From contig NZ_CP073766.1 of assembly GCF_018255755.1 (NCBI RefSeq), forward strand, positions 7,748,501 through 7,812,500: a stretch of DNA of 64,000 nt, read 5' to 3'. Origin of the DNA: Chitinophaga sp. HK235. Lineage in GTDB: Bacteria; Bacteroidota; Bacteroidia; Chitinophagales; Chitinophagaceae. The position numbers and the translations under genes are program-made. Below the pieces are notes generated by a model. It was not told where the DNA came from and did not search any database. It saw only the letters and a program-made list of their open reading frames with translations. Every line of letters begins with the position of its first letter. The stretch's first letter is position 1. This document shows positions 40,870 through 50,012 of this stretch, one piece after another.

Positions 40870-43407
40870 ATGGATATGGAAAATATAACATCAGACGAAT
40901 CGCTGCATAATATCACCCACGTGGGCGGTATGTATGAAAGCTGGTTTCTGGACTATGCATCCTACGTAATCCTGGAGCGGGCCGTGCCCAGCGTAGAAGA
41001 CGGGTTAAAACCCGTTCAGCGCCGTATCCTTCACGCCATGAAAGAAATGGACGATGGCCGCTTCAACAAAGTGGCCAACGTGATTGGACAAACCATGCAG
41101 TACCATCCGCATGGTGATGCTTCCATCAGTGATGCTATCGTAAACTTAGGTCAGAAAGACCTGATGATTGAAACCCAGGGTAACTGGGGAGATGTGCGTA
41201 CCGGTGATGATGCGGCAGCTGCCAGGTATATTGAGGCACGCCTTTCCAAATTTGCGCTGGATGTGGGCTTCAATCCCAAAACCACTGTATGGCAACAGAG
41301 CTATGATGGCCGTAAGAACGAGCCACTGGCACTGCCTATGAAGTTCCCGCTGCTGCTGGCACAGGGAGCGGAAGGTATCGCGGTAGGTTTATCCACCAAA
41401 ATATTGCCTCACAATTTTATAGAGCTGATCGACGCTTCCATCAAATATCTCAAAGGCAAAAAATTTGAACTGTTTCCCGATTTTGCAACCGGAGGGATGG
41501 TCGATGTAGGCAACTACAATGATGGTAAACGCGGCGGTAAAGTAAGGGTAAGGGCGCATATTGAGGAGAAAGACAAGAAAACCCTGCTGATCAAGGATGT
41601 GCCCTATGGTGTGACTACCACACAGGTGATGGAGTCTATCGTAAAAGCCAACGATAGCGGCAAAATCAAAATCCGCAAAGTAGTAGACAATACTGCTGCT
41701 GATGTGGAAATCGAAGTGCAGCTGGCTCCCGGTATTTCCCCTGATATCACCATCGATGCATTGTATGCGTTCACCGACTGTGAAATCTCCATTTCACCCA
41801 ACGCCTGTGTGATCGTTGAGGATAAACCACATTTCCTCACCGCCTCCGACCTGCTGAAAGCTTCAGCAGACTATACCAAAGACCTGCTGAAGCAGGAGCT
41901 GGAAATCAAACTGGCGGAACTGCAGGAAAAATGGCACTACACCTCTCTGGAAAAGATCTTCTTCGAAAAGCAGATCTACAAAGAGCTGGAACAGAAACAC
42001 AAAGACTGGGAAACCGTACTGGCAGCCATAGACAAAGGATTCACCCCCTATAAGAAACAGCTGAAGCGTGAAATCACCCGCGAAGATATTGTGAAACTCA
42101 CGGAGAAGCCTGTACGTCGTATCTACCGTTTGGATATCAACGAGCTGAATGAGCAGATCAAAGGGCTGGAAGCTGATATCAAACAGGTGAAAAACGACCT
42201 GCAAAATCTGGTAGACTACGCAGTAAACTACTATGAGGTTCTGTTGAAAAAATATGGTAAAGGCCGCGAACGCAAAACAGAAATCAAAACCTTTGATACC
42301 ATTCAGGTACAACAGGTGGCCATCGCCAATGCCAAAATATATGTAAACCGTGCAGACGGCTTCATCGGTACCTCCCTGAAGAAAGATGAGTTTGTGGCGG
42401 ACTGCTCCGACCTCGATAACATCATCGTATTCCGCCGGGATGGCAAGATGCTGGTGACCAAAGTAGCAGATAAAACCTTTGTTGGTAAGGATATCATCCA
42501 CGTAGACGTATTCCGTAAGAACGATGAGCGTACTACCTACAATATGATTTATGTGGAAGGTAAAACAGGGGTGAGCTATGCCAAACGTTTTAATGTGACC
42601 GGTGTTACCCGTGATAAAGAATATGATCTCGCCCATAAAGGAGAGAAAAATTCGAAGGTGCATTATTTCTCTGCCAACCCCAACGGAGAAGCGGAAGTGG
42701 TGACCATCAAGCTGAGCCCCAACTGCTCTGCACGTAACAAGGAATTTGACCTCTTCTTCGAAACCATTGCCATCAAAGGACGTAACTCCATGGGCAACCA
42801 GGTGACCAAATACCCGATCCGCGGTGTCAAATTCAAGGAGAAAGGTGTGTCTACGCTCGCTGGCCAGAAGATCTGGTACGATGCAGAAACCGGCCGTCTG
42901 AATACGGAAGAAAGAGGTGTTTATATCGGCAGCTTTGAAGGGGAAGACAAGATCTTCGTGGCTTTCAAAAACGGCACTTATGAGCTGACCAACTATGAAC
43001 TCACCAACCGCTACGAATCCAACGATGTAGTATACATCGAGAAGTTCAATCCGGAAAAGATCGTAACTGCCATCTACTTCGATGCCGATAAAAAACAGTT
43101 CAACGTAAAACGTTTCCGTATAGAAACCCAAACGCTGAACAATAAATTCCTTTTCATCAAGGAAGGCAATGGCAACTACCTCGAAATGGTGACCACTCAT
43201 ACACAGCCGATCGTATTGCTGAAGACCGGTAAAAAACGGAGCCCTGAAGAGGAAGAGATCGACCTCTCCGAGTTTGTGGAAATAACCGGTTGGAGAACAG
43301 TGGGTACCAGAATTGCAGGAGATGACCTGATCAGTGCTGAACTGCTGTCTGAAGATGAAGATCCGGACCCAAATGAAGAAGGACAGGTACAGGGAGAATT
43401 ATTCTAA
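40870..43407 (+). CDS. parC: DNA topoisomerase IV subunit A (ParC-like)
   Basis: This is the DNA-cleaving subunit of the type IIA topoisomerase. The 845-residue protein has the quinolone-pocket region HPHGDASISDAI and the catalytic Tyr in AAAARYIEARLSK (Tyr after Ala-Arg). The breakage-reunion domain, coiled-coil arm (about 330-470) and C-terminal beta-pinwheel with repeated blades follow. The pinwheel lacks the GyrA box QRRGG[KR]G, which together with the parE partner supports topoisomerase IV. The tail is acidic (SEDEDPDPNEEGQVQGELF). A Met two codons later is an alternative start. Confidence 0.92.
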   Translation: MDMENITSDESLHNITHVGGMYESWFLDYASYVILERAVPSVEDGLKPVQRRILHAMKEMDDGRFNKVANVIGQTMQYHPHGDASISDAIVNLGQKDLMIETQGNWGDVRTGDDAAAARYIEARLSKFALDVGFNPKTTVWQQSYDGRKNEPLALPMKFPLLLAQGAEGIAVGLSTKILPHNFIELIDASIKYLKGKKFELFPDFATGGMVDVGNYNDGKRGGKVRVRAHIEEKDKKTLLIKDVPYGVTTTQVMESIVKANDSGKIKIRKVVDNTAADVEIEVQLAPGISPDITIDALYAFTDCEISISPNACVIVEDKPHFLTASDLLKASADYTKDLLKQELEIKLAELQEKWHYTSLEKIFFEKQIYKELEQKHKDWETVLAAIDKGFTPYKKQLKREITREDIVKLTEKPVRRIYRLDINELNEQIKGLEADIKQVKNDLQNLVDYAVNYYEVLLKKYGKGRERKTEIKTFDTIQVQQVAIANAKIYVNRADGFIGTSLKKDEFVADCSDLDNIIVFRRDGKMLVTKVADKTFVGKDIIHVDVFRKNDERTTYNMIYVEGKTGVSYAKRFNVTGVTRDKEYDLAHKGEKNSKVHYFSANPNGEAEVVTIKLSPNCSARNKEFDLFFETIAIKGRNSMGNQVTKYPIRGVKFKEKGVSTLAGQKIWYDAETGRLNTEERGVYIGSFEGEDKIFVAFKNGTYELTNYELTNRYESNDVVYIEKFNPEKIVTAIYFDADKKQFNVKRFRIETQTLNNKFLFIKEGNGNYLEMVTTHTQPIVLLKTGKKRSPEEEEIDLSEFVEITGWRTVGTRIAGDDLISAELLSEDEDPDPNEEGQVQGELF

Positions 43408-43422
43408 ACACAGTAGATAAAT

Positions 43423-43456
43423 AAAAAGCCCGAAGCGATTGCTTCGGGCTTTTTTA
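43423..43456. terminator. Bidirectional terminator between parC and the 43454-44443 gene
   Basis: Arms AAAAAGCCCGAAGC and GCTTCGGGCTTTTT pair perfectly around GATT and have A- and T-runs on both sides. The stop codon of the opposite gene lies inside its T-run. Confidence 0.92.
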
Positions 43457-44443
43457 TGGTTTCTTTTTTATGGGCTTTGTTTGTTTTTCCGGTTTGGCAG
43501 CATCTTCGGCCTGGAAGTCCTCAAGTGATTTAGGATTGGTCATGCTTTTCCTTTTCTGGTCAAGTGGTTGCGGAACCGGAGCGCCTTTTCCCAGCGGGAT
43601 AGCGTCATGGAATATTTTATTGACATGTACCCATTTTCCTGCCTGCCATTTAAAGCCTTCATAGTCCATGTCTGACACATAGGTGTATTTTTTGGCTGGC
43701 TCATTGGTTTCAGACACGAGGTGATCATATACGATCATGTCCAGTTCCTTGTTGTAATTGAGCGTGGCGGTGCTTTCTTTTTTGTATTCCAGGATAAAGC
43801 GGTTCCTGGTTGGCTTGGGTATAGAATCTTCCGCGAAGCTGAAGAAAGAGCCGCCAAAAACAGGTGTACCACTTTTGAAGGTGAGCATTTCTACCAGTTT
43901 TTTCTGGCTGCGTGGATTATTGGCATCCCAGCCGAAAAGGGTATAATATTCCTGGTTGAAATAATGACGCTGTACAATATTGTAGTACAAACAGCCGTAC
44001 CAGGCTTTGTTGTTAGCGATGGTGTCGGTGTTGGTGGTATAATCTGATACATCAAACAGGGGGAACAGTTTCAGCTGACCATCGGGTGTATTCATCTGAA
44101 TGGCACCATAGTGGCGGTAGAAGCCTGTTTCCCTTTCCAGGGCCCAGGAGAAAATCCGAAAGCTGCTGTCTTTGGGATAGAGTATAGACACTGTACGCAG
44201 GGAATCGAATGGAAACCGGAAGGAGTAAGGGGTTTTGAGTGACCTTACGAGGGTAGGGATAAACTGTTCGACAGCTGCTTCCCTGCCGGCATCGCCTTTA
44301 CCGGCGAATATGTTTTGGCTAAGCTGTTGTAGGGTATCCTGGCCTTTTAGCAGCCGGGCGTAACCGTTTGCATCCGGTTTTTGTGCCCATAAGCTACATA
44401 ATGGTACCAGGAAAAACAGTGACAGTATTAAATTTTTTACCAT
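43454..44443 (-). CDS. Secreted protein of unknown family
   Basis: This 329-residue protein has a signal peptide (MVKNLILSLFFLVPLCSLWAQ) and a mixed alpha/beta body with many aromatic residues (AWYGCLYYNIVQRHYFNQEYYTLFGWD, SGTPVFGGSFFSF). The last 45 residues are low complexity and basic (SMTNPKSLEDFQAEDAAKPEK and a Lys/Pro tail). I do not recognise a family, and no catalytic motif stands out. It is the last gene before the heptose cluster on the same strand but is separated from gmhB by only 26 bp, so it is likely part of that transcript. Confidence 0.7.
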   Translation of the reverse strand: MVKNLILSLFFLVPLCSLWAQKPDANGYARLLKGQDTLQQLSQNIFAGKGDAGREAAVEQFIPTLVRSLKTPYSFRFPFDSLRTVSILYPKDSSFRIFSWALERETGFYRHYGAIQMNTPDGQLKLFPLFDVSDYTTNTDTIANNKAWYGCLYYNIVQRHYFNQEYYTLFGWDANNPRSQKKLVEMLTFKSGTPVFGGSFFSFAEDSIPKPTRNRFILEYKKESTATLNYNKELDMIVYDHLVSETNEPAKKYTYVSDMDYEGFKWQAGKWVHVNKIFHDAIPLGKGAPVPQPLDQKRKSMTNPKSLEDFQAEDAAKPEKQTKPIKKKP

Positions 44444-44469
44444 ATCTATTATACGGTTCTGACTTAAAA

Positions 44470-44991
44470 TTATTGTATAGCCTGAGCGAACTGCAGCAGG
44501 CTTTCATATCTTTTGTCGATGAGCGGATGAGGGAAAGGAATGTCTGGCAGGGTGGAGGCAATGAAAACGGTTTGCATACCGGCGCTTTTGCCAAATTGCA
44601 TATCACTGAGTGTGTTACCTACCATGACAGACTGCCGGAAGTCTGTTTCCGGAAAATCATGTCGTGCCTGAAAAGCCATACCTGTAGCTGGTTTGCGACA
44701 GGGGCTGGTACTATCAAGATCGGGGCAGAAATAGATCCTGTCTATACGTCCGCCATGTTGTATGATGGCGTCGAGCATATGATTATGTATTTCCTCCAGA
44801 CCATTGATAGTAAGGAGGCCACGGCCAATGCAGCGTTGGTTGGTGACGATAAAGATCCGTTCGAAGTGCCTGGCCAGCAGTGGCATAGCTTCCAGCACGC
44901 CTTCGCTGAAATGGAACATACCTGTGTTTAAAACATACCCGTCTTTAATCTCTTCATTGATAACACCGTCCCGGTCCAGAAAGAGGTACAT
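44470..44991 (-). CDS. gmhB: D-glycero-D-manno-heptose 1,7-bisphosphate phosphatase (HAD), degenerate zinc loop
   Basis: This 173-residue HAD-IIIA phosphatase should remove the C7 phosphate of heptose bisphosphate. The nucleophile motif is FLDRDGVIN (Asp6, Asp8), with IVTNQRCIGRGLL and the loop CPDLDSTSPCRKP. In characterised GmhB the loop holds three Cys and a His that bind zinc. Here only Cys89 and Cys98 remain, and Asp91 stands where the His would be. The late acidic motif is GNTLSD and not GDxxxD. It overlaps no neighbour but is 2 bp from hddC. Its operon context makes the pathway assignment strong. Confidence 0.88.
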   Translation of the reverse strand: MYLFLDRDGVINEEIKDGYVLNTGMFHFSEGVLEAMPLLARHFERIFIVTNQRCIGRGLLTINGLEEIHNHMLDAIIQHGGRIDRIYFCPDLDSTSPCRKPATGMAFQARHDFPETDFRQSVMVGNTLSDMQFGKSAGMQTVFIASTLPDIPFPHPLIDKRYESLLQFAQAIQ

Positions 44992-44993
44992 AC

Positions 44994-45692
44994 TTATAGT
45001 TTAGTAAAATGATGGATCGCTTTTGAATAATCTTCGGGAATACCAATATCGATGAAATAGGTATCGCTGATATGGCCGTTGATCTGTCCTGCTGCGGCCT
45101 GCGGCTCGAGTACGGCCTGTTCGAATGAAAATTTTACAGGCAGTGATAAACTATTCAGGAAGCTGGCGCTGGTGAAGTAGATACCACCGTTAATCAGTCC
45201 CTGGTCGCAGTGCTGTTTTTCCCTGAAGGCGAGTATTTTATTTTGAGGGCCCAGTTCTATGCTGCCATATCGGTCAAACTGCTGCATGGGTTTGAGTGCA
45301 AGCGTGAGCGGACAGTGCTGTGTGGCGTTGAAGGCAGCCATAGCCTGGAGCTCCACATCAAAAAAAGTGTCGCCGTTCACGATAAATACTTTATCACCTT
45401 CCAGCAGGGGCAGCGCGTGTACGATACCGCCTCCGGTGCCTAATGGCTCCTGCTCTACGCTGAAGGATACACGTAGCGGGAGTGGTGTTTGCCGGCACCA
45501 GCTGATTACCTGTTCTGACAGGTAGCCCAGGGAAAGGACTACATGTTCTATCCCTTGCTGATGCAGATATTGTAACAGAAAATAGAGGAAAGGTTTGTCG
45601 CCGATGGGCGCCATGCATTTAGGTTTATCGGCTACGGCGCTGCGCAGGCGGGTGCCCAGGCCGCCGGCCAATACGATACACTCAGTACTCAT
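44994..45692 (-). CDS. hddC: D-glycero-alpha-D-manno-heptose 1-phosphate guanylyltransferase
   Basis: This 232-residue nucleotidyltransferase would make GDP-heptose from heptose 1-phosphate and GTP. It has the sugar-nucleotidyltransferase signature VLAGGLGTRLRS near residue 8, then DKPKCMAPIGDKPFLYFLL, the catalytic acidic VNGDTFFDV and a late DIGIPEDY. Its start overlaps the stop of gmhA by 4 nt. Similar proteins also act on other sugars, but hddA, gmhA and gmhB beside it make the heptose reading most likely. The nucleotide (GDP and not ADP) is inferred from the pathway type, since the ADP-heptose route uses HldE. Confidence 0.86.
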   Translation of the reverse strand: MSTECIVLAGGLGTRLRSAVADKPKCMAPIGDKPFLYFLLQYLHQQGIEHVVLSLGYLSEQVISWCRQTPLPLRVSFSVEQEPLGTGGGIVHALPLLEGDKVFIVNGDTFFDVELQAMAAFNATQHCPLTLALKPMQQFDRYGSIELGPQNKILAFREKQHCDQGLINGGIYFTSASFLNSLSLPVKFSFEQAVLEPQAAAGQINGHISDTYFIDIGIPEDYSKAIHHFTKL

Positions 45693-46267
45693 TCGCCGAA
45701 CAGATTGTTTTCCACTAGTTCACAGATGATATGACCTACCGTGATGTGGGCTTCCTGGATACGGGGAGTATCTGTTGAAGGCACATTGATCAGGTAGTCG
45801 CTGCCGTCTTTCATTTTTCCGCCGGTGGCGCCGGTCAGGCTGACGATGAGCATGCCTTTTTCTTTGGCCACTTTTATGGCTTCTAGGATGTTGGCGGAGT
45901 TGCCGGAGGTAGAGAGGGCAACGAGTACATCGCCTTCACGGCCTATGCCTCTGAGCATACGGGCATATACTTGATCATAGCCATAGTCGTTGCCTACAGC
46001 TGTGAGATAGGATGTGTTGCAGTGGAGTGCTTCGGCGTAGAGCGGTTCACGGTCCTTATAGAAGCGGCCGGAGAATTCTGCAGCCAGATGCTGGGCGTCG
46101 GCAGCGCTGCCACCATTGCCGCAGAAAAGCACTTTATTGCCTTTTTTCAGACTGAGGCCTATCAGCTCTGCAACCTGTTCTATTGTACTTAACAGCCTTT
46201 CATCCTGACAGATGGCCTCTTTCACAGCAATGCTTTCCCGGATGGTATTGGCGATTTTAGTTTTCAT
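45689..46267 (-). CDS. gmhA: Sedoheptulose 7-phosphate isomerase
   Basis: GmhA converts sedoheptulose 7-phosphate to D-glycero-D-manno-heptose 7-phosphate. This 192-residue SIS-domain protein has FCGNGGSAADAQHLAAEFSG and STSGNSANILEAI, the phosphosugar-binding loops, and a conserved C-terminal PRIQEAHITVGHIICELVE. An upstream in-frame GTG at 46288 would overlap hddA. The ATG at 46267 (MKTKIANTIRES) gives the normal length and is chosen. It is the first dedicated step of the heptose-nucleotide route whose other three genes are adjacent. Confidence 0.92.
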   Translation of the reverse strand: MKTKIANTIRESIAVKEAICQDERLLSTIEQVAELIGLSLKKGNKVLFCGNGGSAADAQHLAAEFSGRFYKDREPLYAEALHCNTSYLTAVGNDYGYDQVYARMLRGIGREGDVLVALSTSGNSANILEAIKVAKEKGMLIVSLTGATGGKMKDGSDYLINVPSTDTPRIQEAHITVGHIICELVENNLFGE

Positions 46268-46284
46268 AATGATACTTTTTAAGG

Positions 46285-47310
46285 TCACATACTCCAGGTT
46301 TGAATACCATGGTGGGTGAAGGTATAACGTTTTACATCACCACCAAAGCCGCTGAGTGCGTCTACTACTGCAAAACGGGTGTTTTTGGGGCAGTAGAAGA
46401 TCATAAAGCCGCCACCACCGGCACCGGAGATTTTCCCACCGCTGGCGCCTGCTTTACGGGCTGCGTTGTAGATCTCGTCCAGCTGGGGATTGGTGATACC
46501 TTTGGCCATCTGTTTTTTGTATTCAAAGCCGTAATTGAGAATTTCCCCTATTTTATCGATGGTCCCACGCAGGAGGGCTTCTTTCATCATGACGGCCTGT
46601 TCTTTCAGGTGGTGCATGGCTGCGATGGAATCATCGTTTTTGTCGGTCACATTTTTCTGTTGTTCGGAGATAATGGTGGAAGACAGGCGGCTGGTAGAGG
46701 TGTAAAACAGTACCAGGTTGTTTTCCAGCTCATGGAGATGCACTTCTTTAATACGCAATGGGTTGACGATCACTTTATCATCTCCATAAAACTCCATAAA
46801 ATTAACACCGCCGAAAGTAGCAGCATATTGGTCTTGCTTGCCACCGGCCTGCTTCAGGTCTTCCCTTTCAATAGAATAGGCGAGGTGGGCCAAATCGTAT
46901 TCTCCGAGCGGTAATTTGAGCCATTCTGCAAAGGCGCCCAGCACGGCCACTACCAGCGTAGAGGAGGTACCCAGGCCGGAGCCTGGAGGAGCGTCCACAT
47001 AGGTGGTGAGTTTAAATCCGGAAGAAGGGAGACCGCCATAGTCCTGGTGTACCCTGTTGATCACTCCTTTGAGAATGTCCAGCTTGCCATCTAACGGTAG
47101 CGGGTATACGGCATCGTAGGACAGTTGTTCTTTTCTGTCGGCAGATTCAAAAACGATTTTTCCATCAGGCAGCGGTTCTATGGAAGCGCGTGCATAGAGG
47201 GAGATTGTGGCATTGAGGATGGCGCCGCCATAGAGATCGGAATACGGACTAACGTCTGTACCACCACCGGCAAGGCCTATACGTAATGGTGCTTTACTTC
47301 TGTAGATCAA
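46285..47310 (-). CDS. hddA: D-glycero-alpha-D-manno-heptose 7-phosphate kinase
   Basis: HddA phosphorylates heptose 7-phosphate at C1 in the GDP-heptose pathway. The 341-residue GHMP kinase starts with a TTG codon giving MIYRSKAPLRIGLAGGGTDVSPY, the typical N-terminus. The ATP loop PPGSGLGTSST is at residues 108-118, and the C-terminal motif SGAGGGGFMIFY is near residue 297. The presence of HddA and not HldE points to the alpha-anomer GDP route used for S-layer glycans, capsules and O-antigens. It is upstream of gmhA with an 17-nt gap. Confidence 0.92.
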   Translation of the reverse strand: MIYRSKAPLRIGLAGGGTDVSPYSDLYGGAILNATISLYARASIEPLPDGKIVFESADRKEQLSYDAVYPLPLDGKLDILKGVINRVHQDYGGLPSSGFKLTTYVDAPPGSGLGTSSTLVVAVLGAFAEWLKLPLGEYDLAHLAYSIEREDLKQAGGKQDQYAATFGGVNFMEFYGDDKVIVNPLRIKEVHLHELENNLVLFYTSTSRLSSTIISEQQKNVTDKNDDSIAAMHHLKEQAVMMKEALLRGTIDKIGEILNYGFEYKKQMAKGITNPQLDEIYNAARKAGASGGKISGAGGGGFMIFYCPKNTRFAVVDALSGFGGDVKRYTFTHHGIQTWSM

Positions 47311-47351
47311 TGTTGTATATTTTTAGCTGCTGGCAGCTGTTTTTAGCTTCT

Positions 47352-48488
47352 TCATTGCTCCGCTAATGTATGAATTTCTTTAGCGAGGCGGGACCAGGAG
47401 TATTTTAATTTTTCCTGTTGCAGCGCTGCGGTCATGTCTGCTTCCCGGTTATCCATAAAATATTTTTCAATGGCTTCAGCAATGGAAGCGGGGTCTGGCT
47501 CGCATTGGAAGCCCACTACGCCATCGGGTACCATTTCCAGCAGGCCGCCTACACGAGTCACCACCATGGGTTTCTCAAAGTGGTAGGCTATCTGTGAAAT
47601 ACCGCTCTGAGTGGCGCTTTTGTAAGGCTGTACCACCAGATCGGCGGCGCAGAAATAGTTTTTTACCGCATCCGTAGGGATGAAGTCGGTATGCATAAGC
47701 ACACGGTCGCCCAGTTGCAGCTCCTGCAGCAGTTGCTCGTAGGGGGCTGCATCTTCATAGTACTCTCCGGCCACGATTGCATGTACATCGAGCTTTTTCA
47801 TCCGTTCGTCGGCCATAGCTTTCAGCAGGAGGTCCAGCCCCTTATACTGGCGGATAAAGCCAAAGAAAAGGATGTATCGTTTGCCTGGCTGTAGGTTAAG
47901 CCGGGTGCGGGCTTCCTCTTTGGATATGGGTGTACCGTAGTTGTCGTATATCGGATGAGGAATCAGCGAAGCTTTTTTGTGTGGCTCAAATACCCTAAGG
48001 TCGTCGAGCACAGACTGGCTCATGGCGATGAAGGCATCTACCGGCTTGAGGAAATACCTGGTGAAGGCCACGTCGCCGGGGCGTTTCTCGTGAGGTACTA
48101 CGTTGTCGAGCACAGCGATTACTTTCGTATTGCCGCGTTTGCCCAGCCGCAGGATGCTTCCCAGAGAAGGACCCATTACGGGCAGCCAGTATTTGGAGAT
48201 AATAATATCGGGTTTCATTTTCCGTATCCTGCGCCCTACCATGAGCCAGTTAAGCGGATTGACGGAATTGATCAGTCTGGTGATCCGCAGGTGTTTGGGA
48301 GGAGGATCAGTGGAGTACTGGCTTTTGCCGGGAAACAGGAAGCCGGGATATTGCACGGTAAAAGTGAATATTTCCACGTCATCCGTCAGCTGCAGCTCTT
48401 CTGCCAGTCGTTCATTATAAGCAGCCAGCCCACCCCGGAAAGGATAGGCTGTGCCGACTATGAGTATTTTCTTTTTGGTCTGGGCCAT
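47352..48488 (-). CDS. Glycosyltransferase family 4
   Basis: This 378-residue protein has the GT-B layout. The N-terminal domain begins KKKILIVGTAYPFRGGLAAY, and the C-terminal domain has ILFFGFIRQYKGLDLLL, the nucleotide-sugar region VVQPYKSATQSGISQIAYHF with its EKP end, and GGLLEMV. No signal peptide or membrane segment is clear. It is co-directional with the heptose genes and the GT2 gene. It may attach a sugar, possibly the heptose made by its neighbours, to a surface glycan. Donor and acceptor are not readable from sequence. Confidence 0.88.
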   Translation of the reverse strand: MAQTKKKILIVGTAYPFRGGLAAYNERLAEELQLTDDVEIFTFTVQYPGFLFPGKSQYSTDPPPKHLRITRLINSVNPLNWLMVGRRIRKMKPDIIISKYWLPVMGPSLGSILRLGKRGNTKVIAVLDNVVPHEKRPGDVAFTRYFLKPVDAFIAMSQSVLDDLRVFEPHKKASLIPHPIYDNYGTPISKEEARTRLNLQPGKRYILFFGFIRQYKGLDLLLKAMADERMKKLDVHAIVAGEYYEDAAPYEQLLQELQLGDRVLMHTDFIPTDAVKNYFCAADLVVQPYKSATQSGISQIAYHFEKPMVVTRVGGLLEMVPDGVVGFQCEPDPASIAEAIEKYFMDNREADMTAALQQEKLKYSWSRLAKEIHTLAEQ

Positions 48489-48507
48489 TTAAAAAAATTA
48501 CGAATTA

Positions 48508-49455
48508 TCAACTTGATTTATCCAATCTTGCTTCCACGAGGTAAGCATTCCTTTCTGGAGCATTGCGGGTGACCAGTTCTCCGATAAAGCCGGTGAGGAA
48601 CAGTTGGGAACCGATGATCATGAACAGGAGGGCCAGGTAGAAGATAGGCCTGTCTGTCATGTTATATTGATCCTGGAAGATTTTCGCAAAGGCCAGGTAA
48701 AAGGCGATGATAAAACCAAAGAAGAAAAAGAGGGATCCCAGGGCACCGAAGAGGTGCATAGGGCGTTTCCCGAACTTGCTGATGAACATGATGGAAGCCA
48801 GGTCGAGGAATCCGTTGACGAAGCGTTCCAATCCGAATTTGCTGACACCGTATTTGCGTGACCGGTGTTCCACTACTTTCTCCCCGATATTTCGGAAACC
48901 GTTCCATTTGGCGATAACAGGGATATAGCGGTGCATTTCACCGTATACTTCTATAGACTTCACCACTTTTTTGCGATAGGATTTGAGGCCGCAGTTCATG
49001 TCGTGCAGCTTCACGCCACTCATGCGGGTAGTGGTGTAGTTGTATAGTTTGGAAGGCAGATTTTTGGTCAGCGTATTATCGTAACGTTTCTTTTTCCAGC
49101 CGCTCACCAGATCATAGCGGTCTTCCACTATCATGCGGTACAGTTCAGGAATTTCATCCGGACTGTCCTGCAGGTCGGCATCCATGGTGATGACTACATC
49201 GCCCTGGGCAGCACTGAAGCCTTCGTTGAGGGCGGCGGATTTACCATAGTTGCGCTGAAACTTGATGCCTTTGATATGGTGGTTCTTAGCGGCCAGCTGT
49301 TGTATCACCTCCCAGGAATCGTCGGTGCTACCGTCATCCACCATCCATACTTCGTAGGTGAAGCGGTGCTCCTGCATCACCCTTTCAATCCAGGCGGCCA
49401 ATTCAGGAAGTGATTCTTCTTCGTTTTTTAAAGGAACGATTACGGATATGTTCAT
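48508..49455 (-). CDS. Glycosyltransferase family 2, DPM1/GtrB type
   Basis: This 315-residue protein has an N-terminal GT-A domain (SVIVPLKNEEESLPELAAWI; DDGSTDDSWEV; metal motif MDADLQDSPDEIPEL) and two C-terminal membrane helices (LFGALGSLFFFFGFIIAFYLAF and ALLFMIIGSQLFLTGFIGELV). This is the layout of polyprenyl-phosphate sugar transferases such as GtrB or DPM1. It would load a sugar onto undecaprenyl phosphate at the inner membrane. It lies 19 bp from the GT4 gene and 15 bp from the DUF4199 gene, within one transcription unit. Confidence 0.9.
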   Translation of the reverse strand: MNISVIVPLKNEEESLPELAAWIERVMQEHRFTYEVWMVDDGSTDDSWEVIQQLAAKNHHIKGIKFQRNYGKSAALNEGFSAAQGDVVITMDADLQDSPDEIPELYRMIVEDRYDLVSGWKKKRYDNTLTKNLPSKLYNYTTTRMSGVKLHDMNCGLKSYRKKVVKSIEVYGEMHRYIPVIAKWNGFRNIGEKVVEHRSRKYGVSKFGLERFVNGFLDLASIMFISKFGKRPMHLFGALGSLFFFFGFIIAFYLAFAKIFQDQYNMTDRPIFYLALLFMIIGSQLFLTGFIGELVTRNAPERNAYLVEARLDKSS

Positions 49456-49470
49456 CTTAATAGAATAGTA

Positions 49471-50007
49471 TTATATATGTTGCTGCTCTGGTGCCTTTTT
49501 ACGAAGGATGAGCGATATGATCGCAGATATAGCGAAATAAAAAGTGACTGACTTGAGATAATCCATCAGGGATTTGGCAATAGTTACAGAGAAATCGGTG
49601 GCATTGATGCTGTCCAGCTGTTTATCAATTTCCTCCTGAGGAGCTTTCATGCGGGTCAGGATTCTTTCTGTCATTCCCAGTGTGTGTTCTTTCAATGTTT
49701 CGGACAGGTGCGGATCGATCAGTTTGTACAGAATAAATTGGTATACTGATACCATTAACAAACCGATCACAAAAGTGGTGAACACAGGCTTGATCAATTC
49801 CTTGAAGCCAATGTATCCTCCGATTTGTTTTTTGCGTTCTTTTCCAGCCAGTACGCCGAAGACAATAAACAGTACCAGCTGACAAACGCCGTTCCACCAG
49901 GCAAACAGCACGTCGGAGCCAGCTACCCAGGAAATAACATTCAAAAGAATAAGGACTAAACCGGATACAATCCCCCATTTAATACCGGGATTCGATGATT
50001 GTTGCAT
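49471..50007 (-). CDS. DUF4199 membrane protein
   Basis: This 178-residue protein has four hydrophobic segments (SGLVLILLNVISWVAG, WNGVCQLVLFIVFGVLAG, FTTFVIGLLMVSVYQFIL and FYFAISAIISLILR). Between the third and fourth lies a charged helical loop. The pattern fits DUF4199, a Bacteroidota membrane family with no assigned role. It starts 5 bp after the dihydroorotase homologue and ends 15 bp before the GT2 gene, a tight order that suggests joint expression. No transport or enzymatic motif is visible. Confidence 0.82.
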   Translation of the reverse strand: MQQSSNPGIKWGIVSGLVLILLNVISWVAGSDVLFAWWNGVCQLVLFIVFGVLAGKERKKQIGGYIGFKELIKPVFTTFVIGLLMVSVYQFILYKLIDPHLSETLKEHTLGMTERILTRMKAPQEEIDKQLDSINATDFSVTIAKSLMDYLKSVTFYFAISAIISLILRKKAPEQQHI

Positions 50008-50012
50008 AAAGG

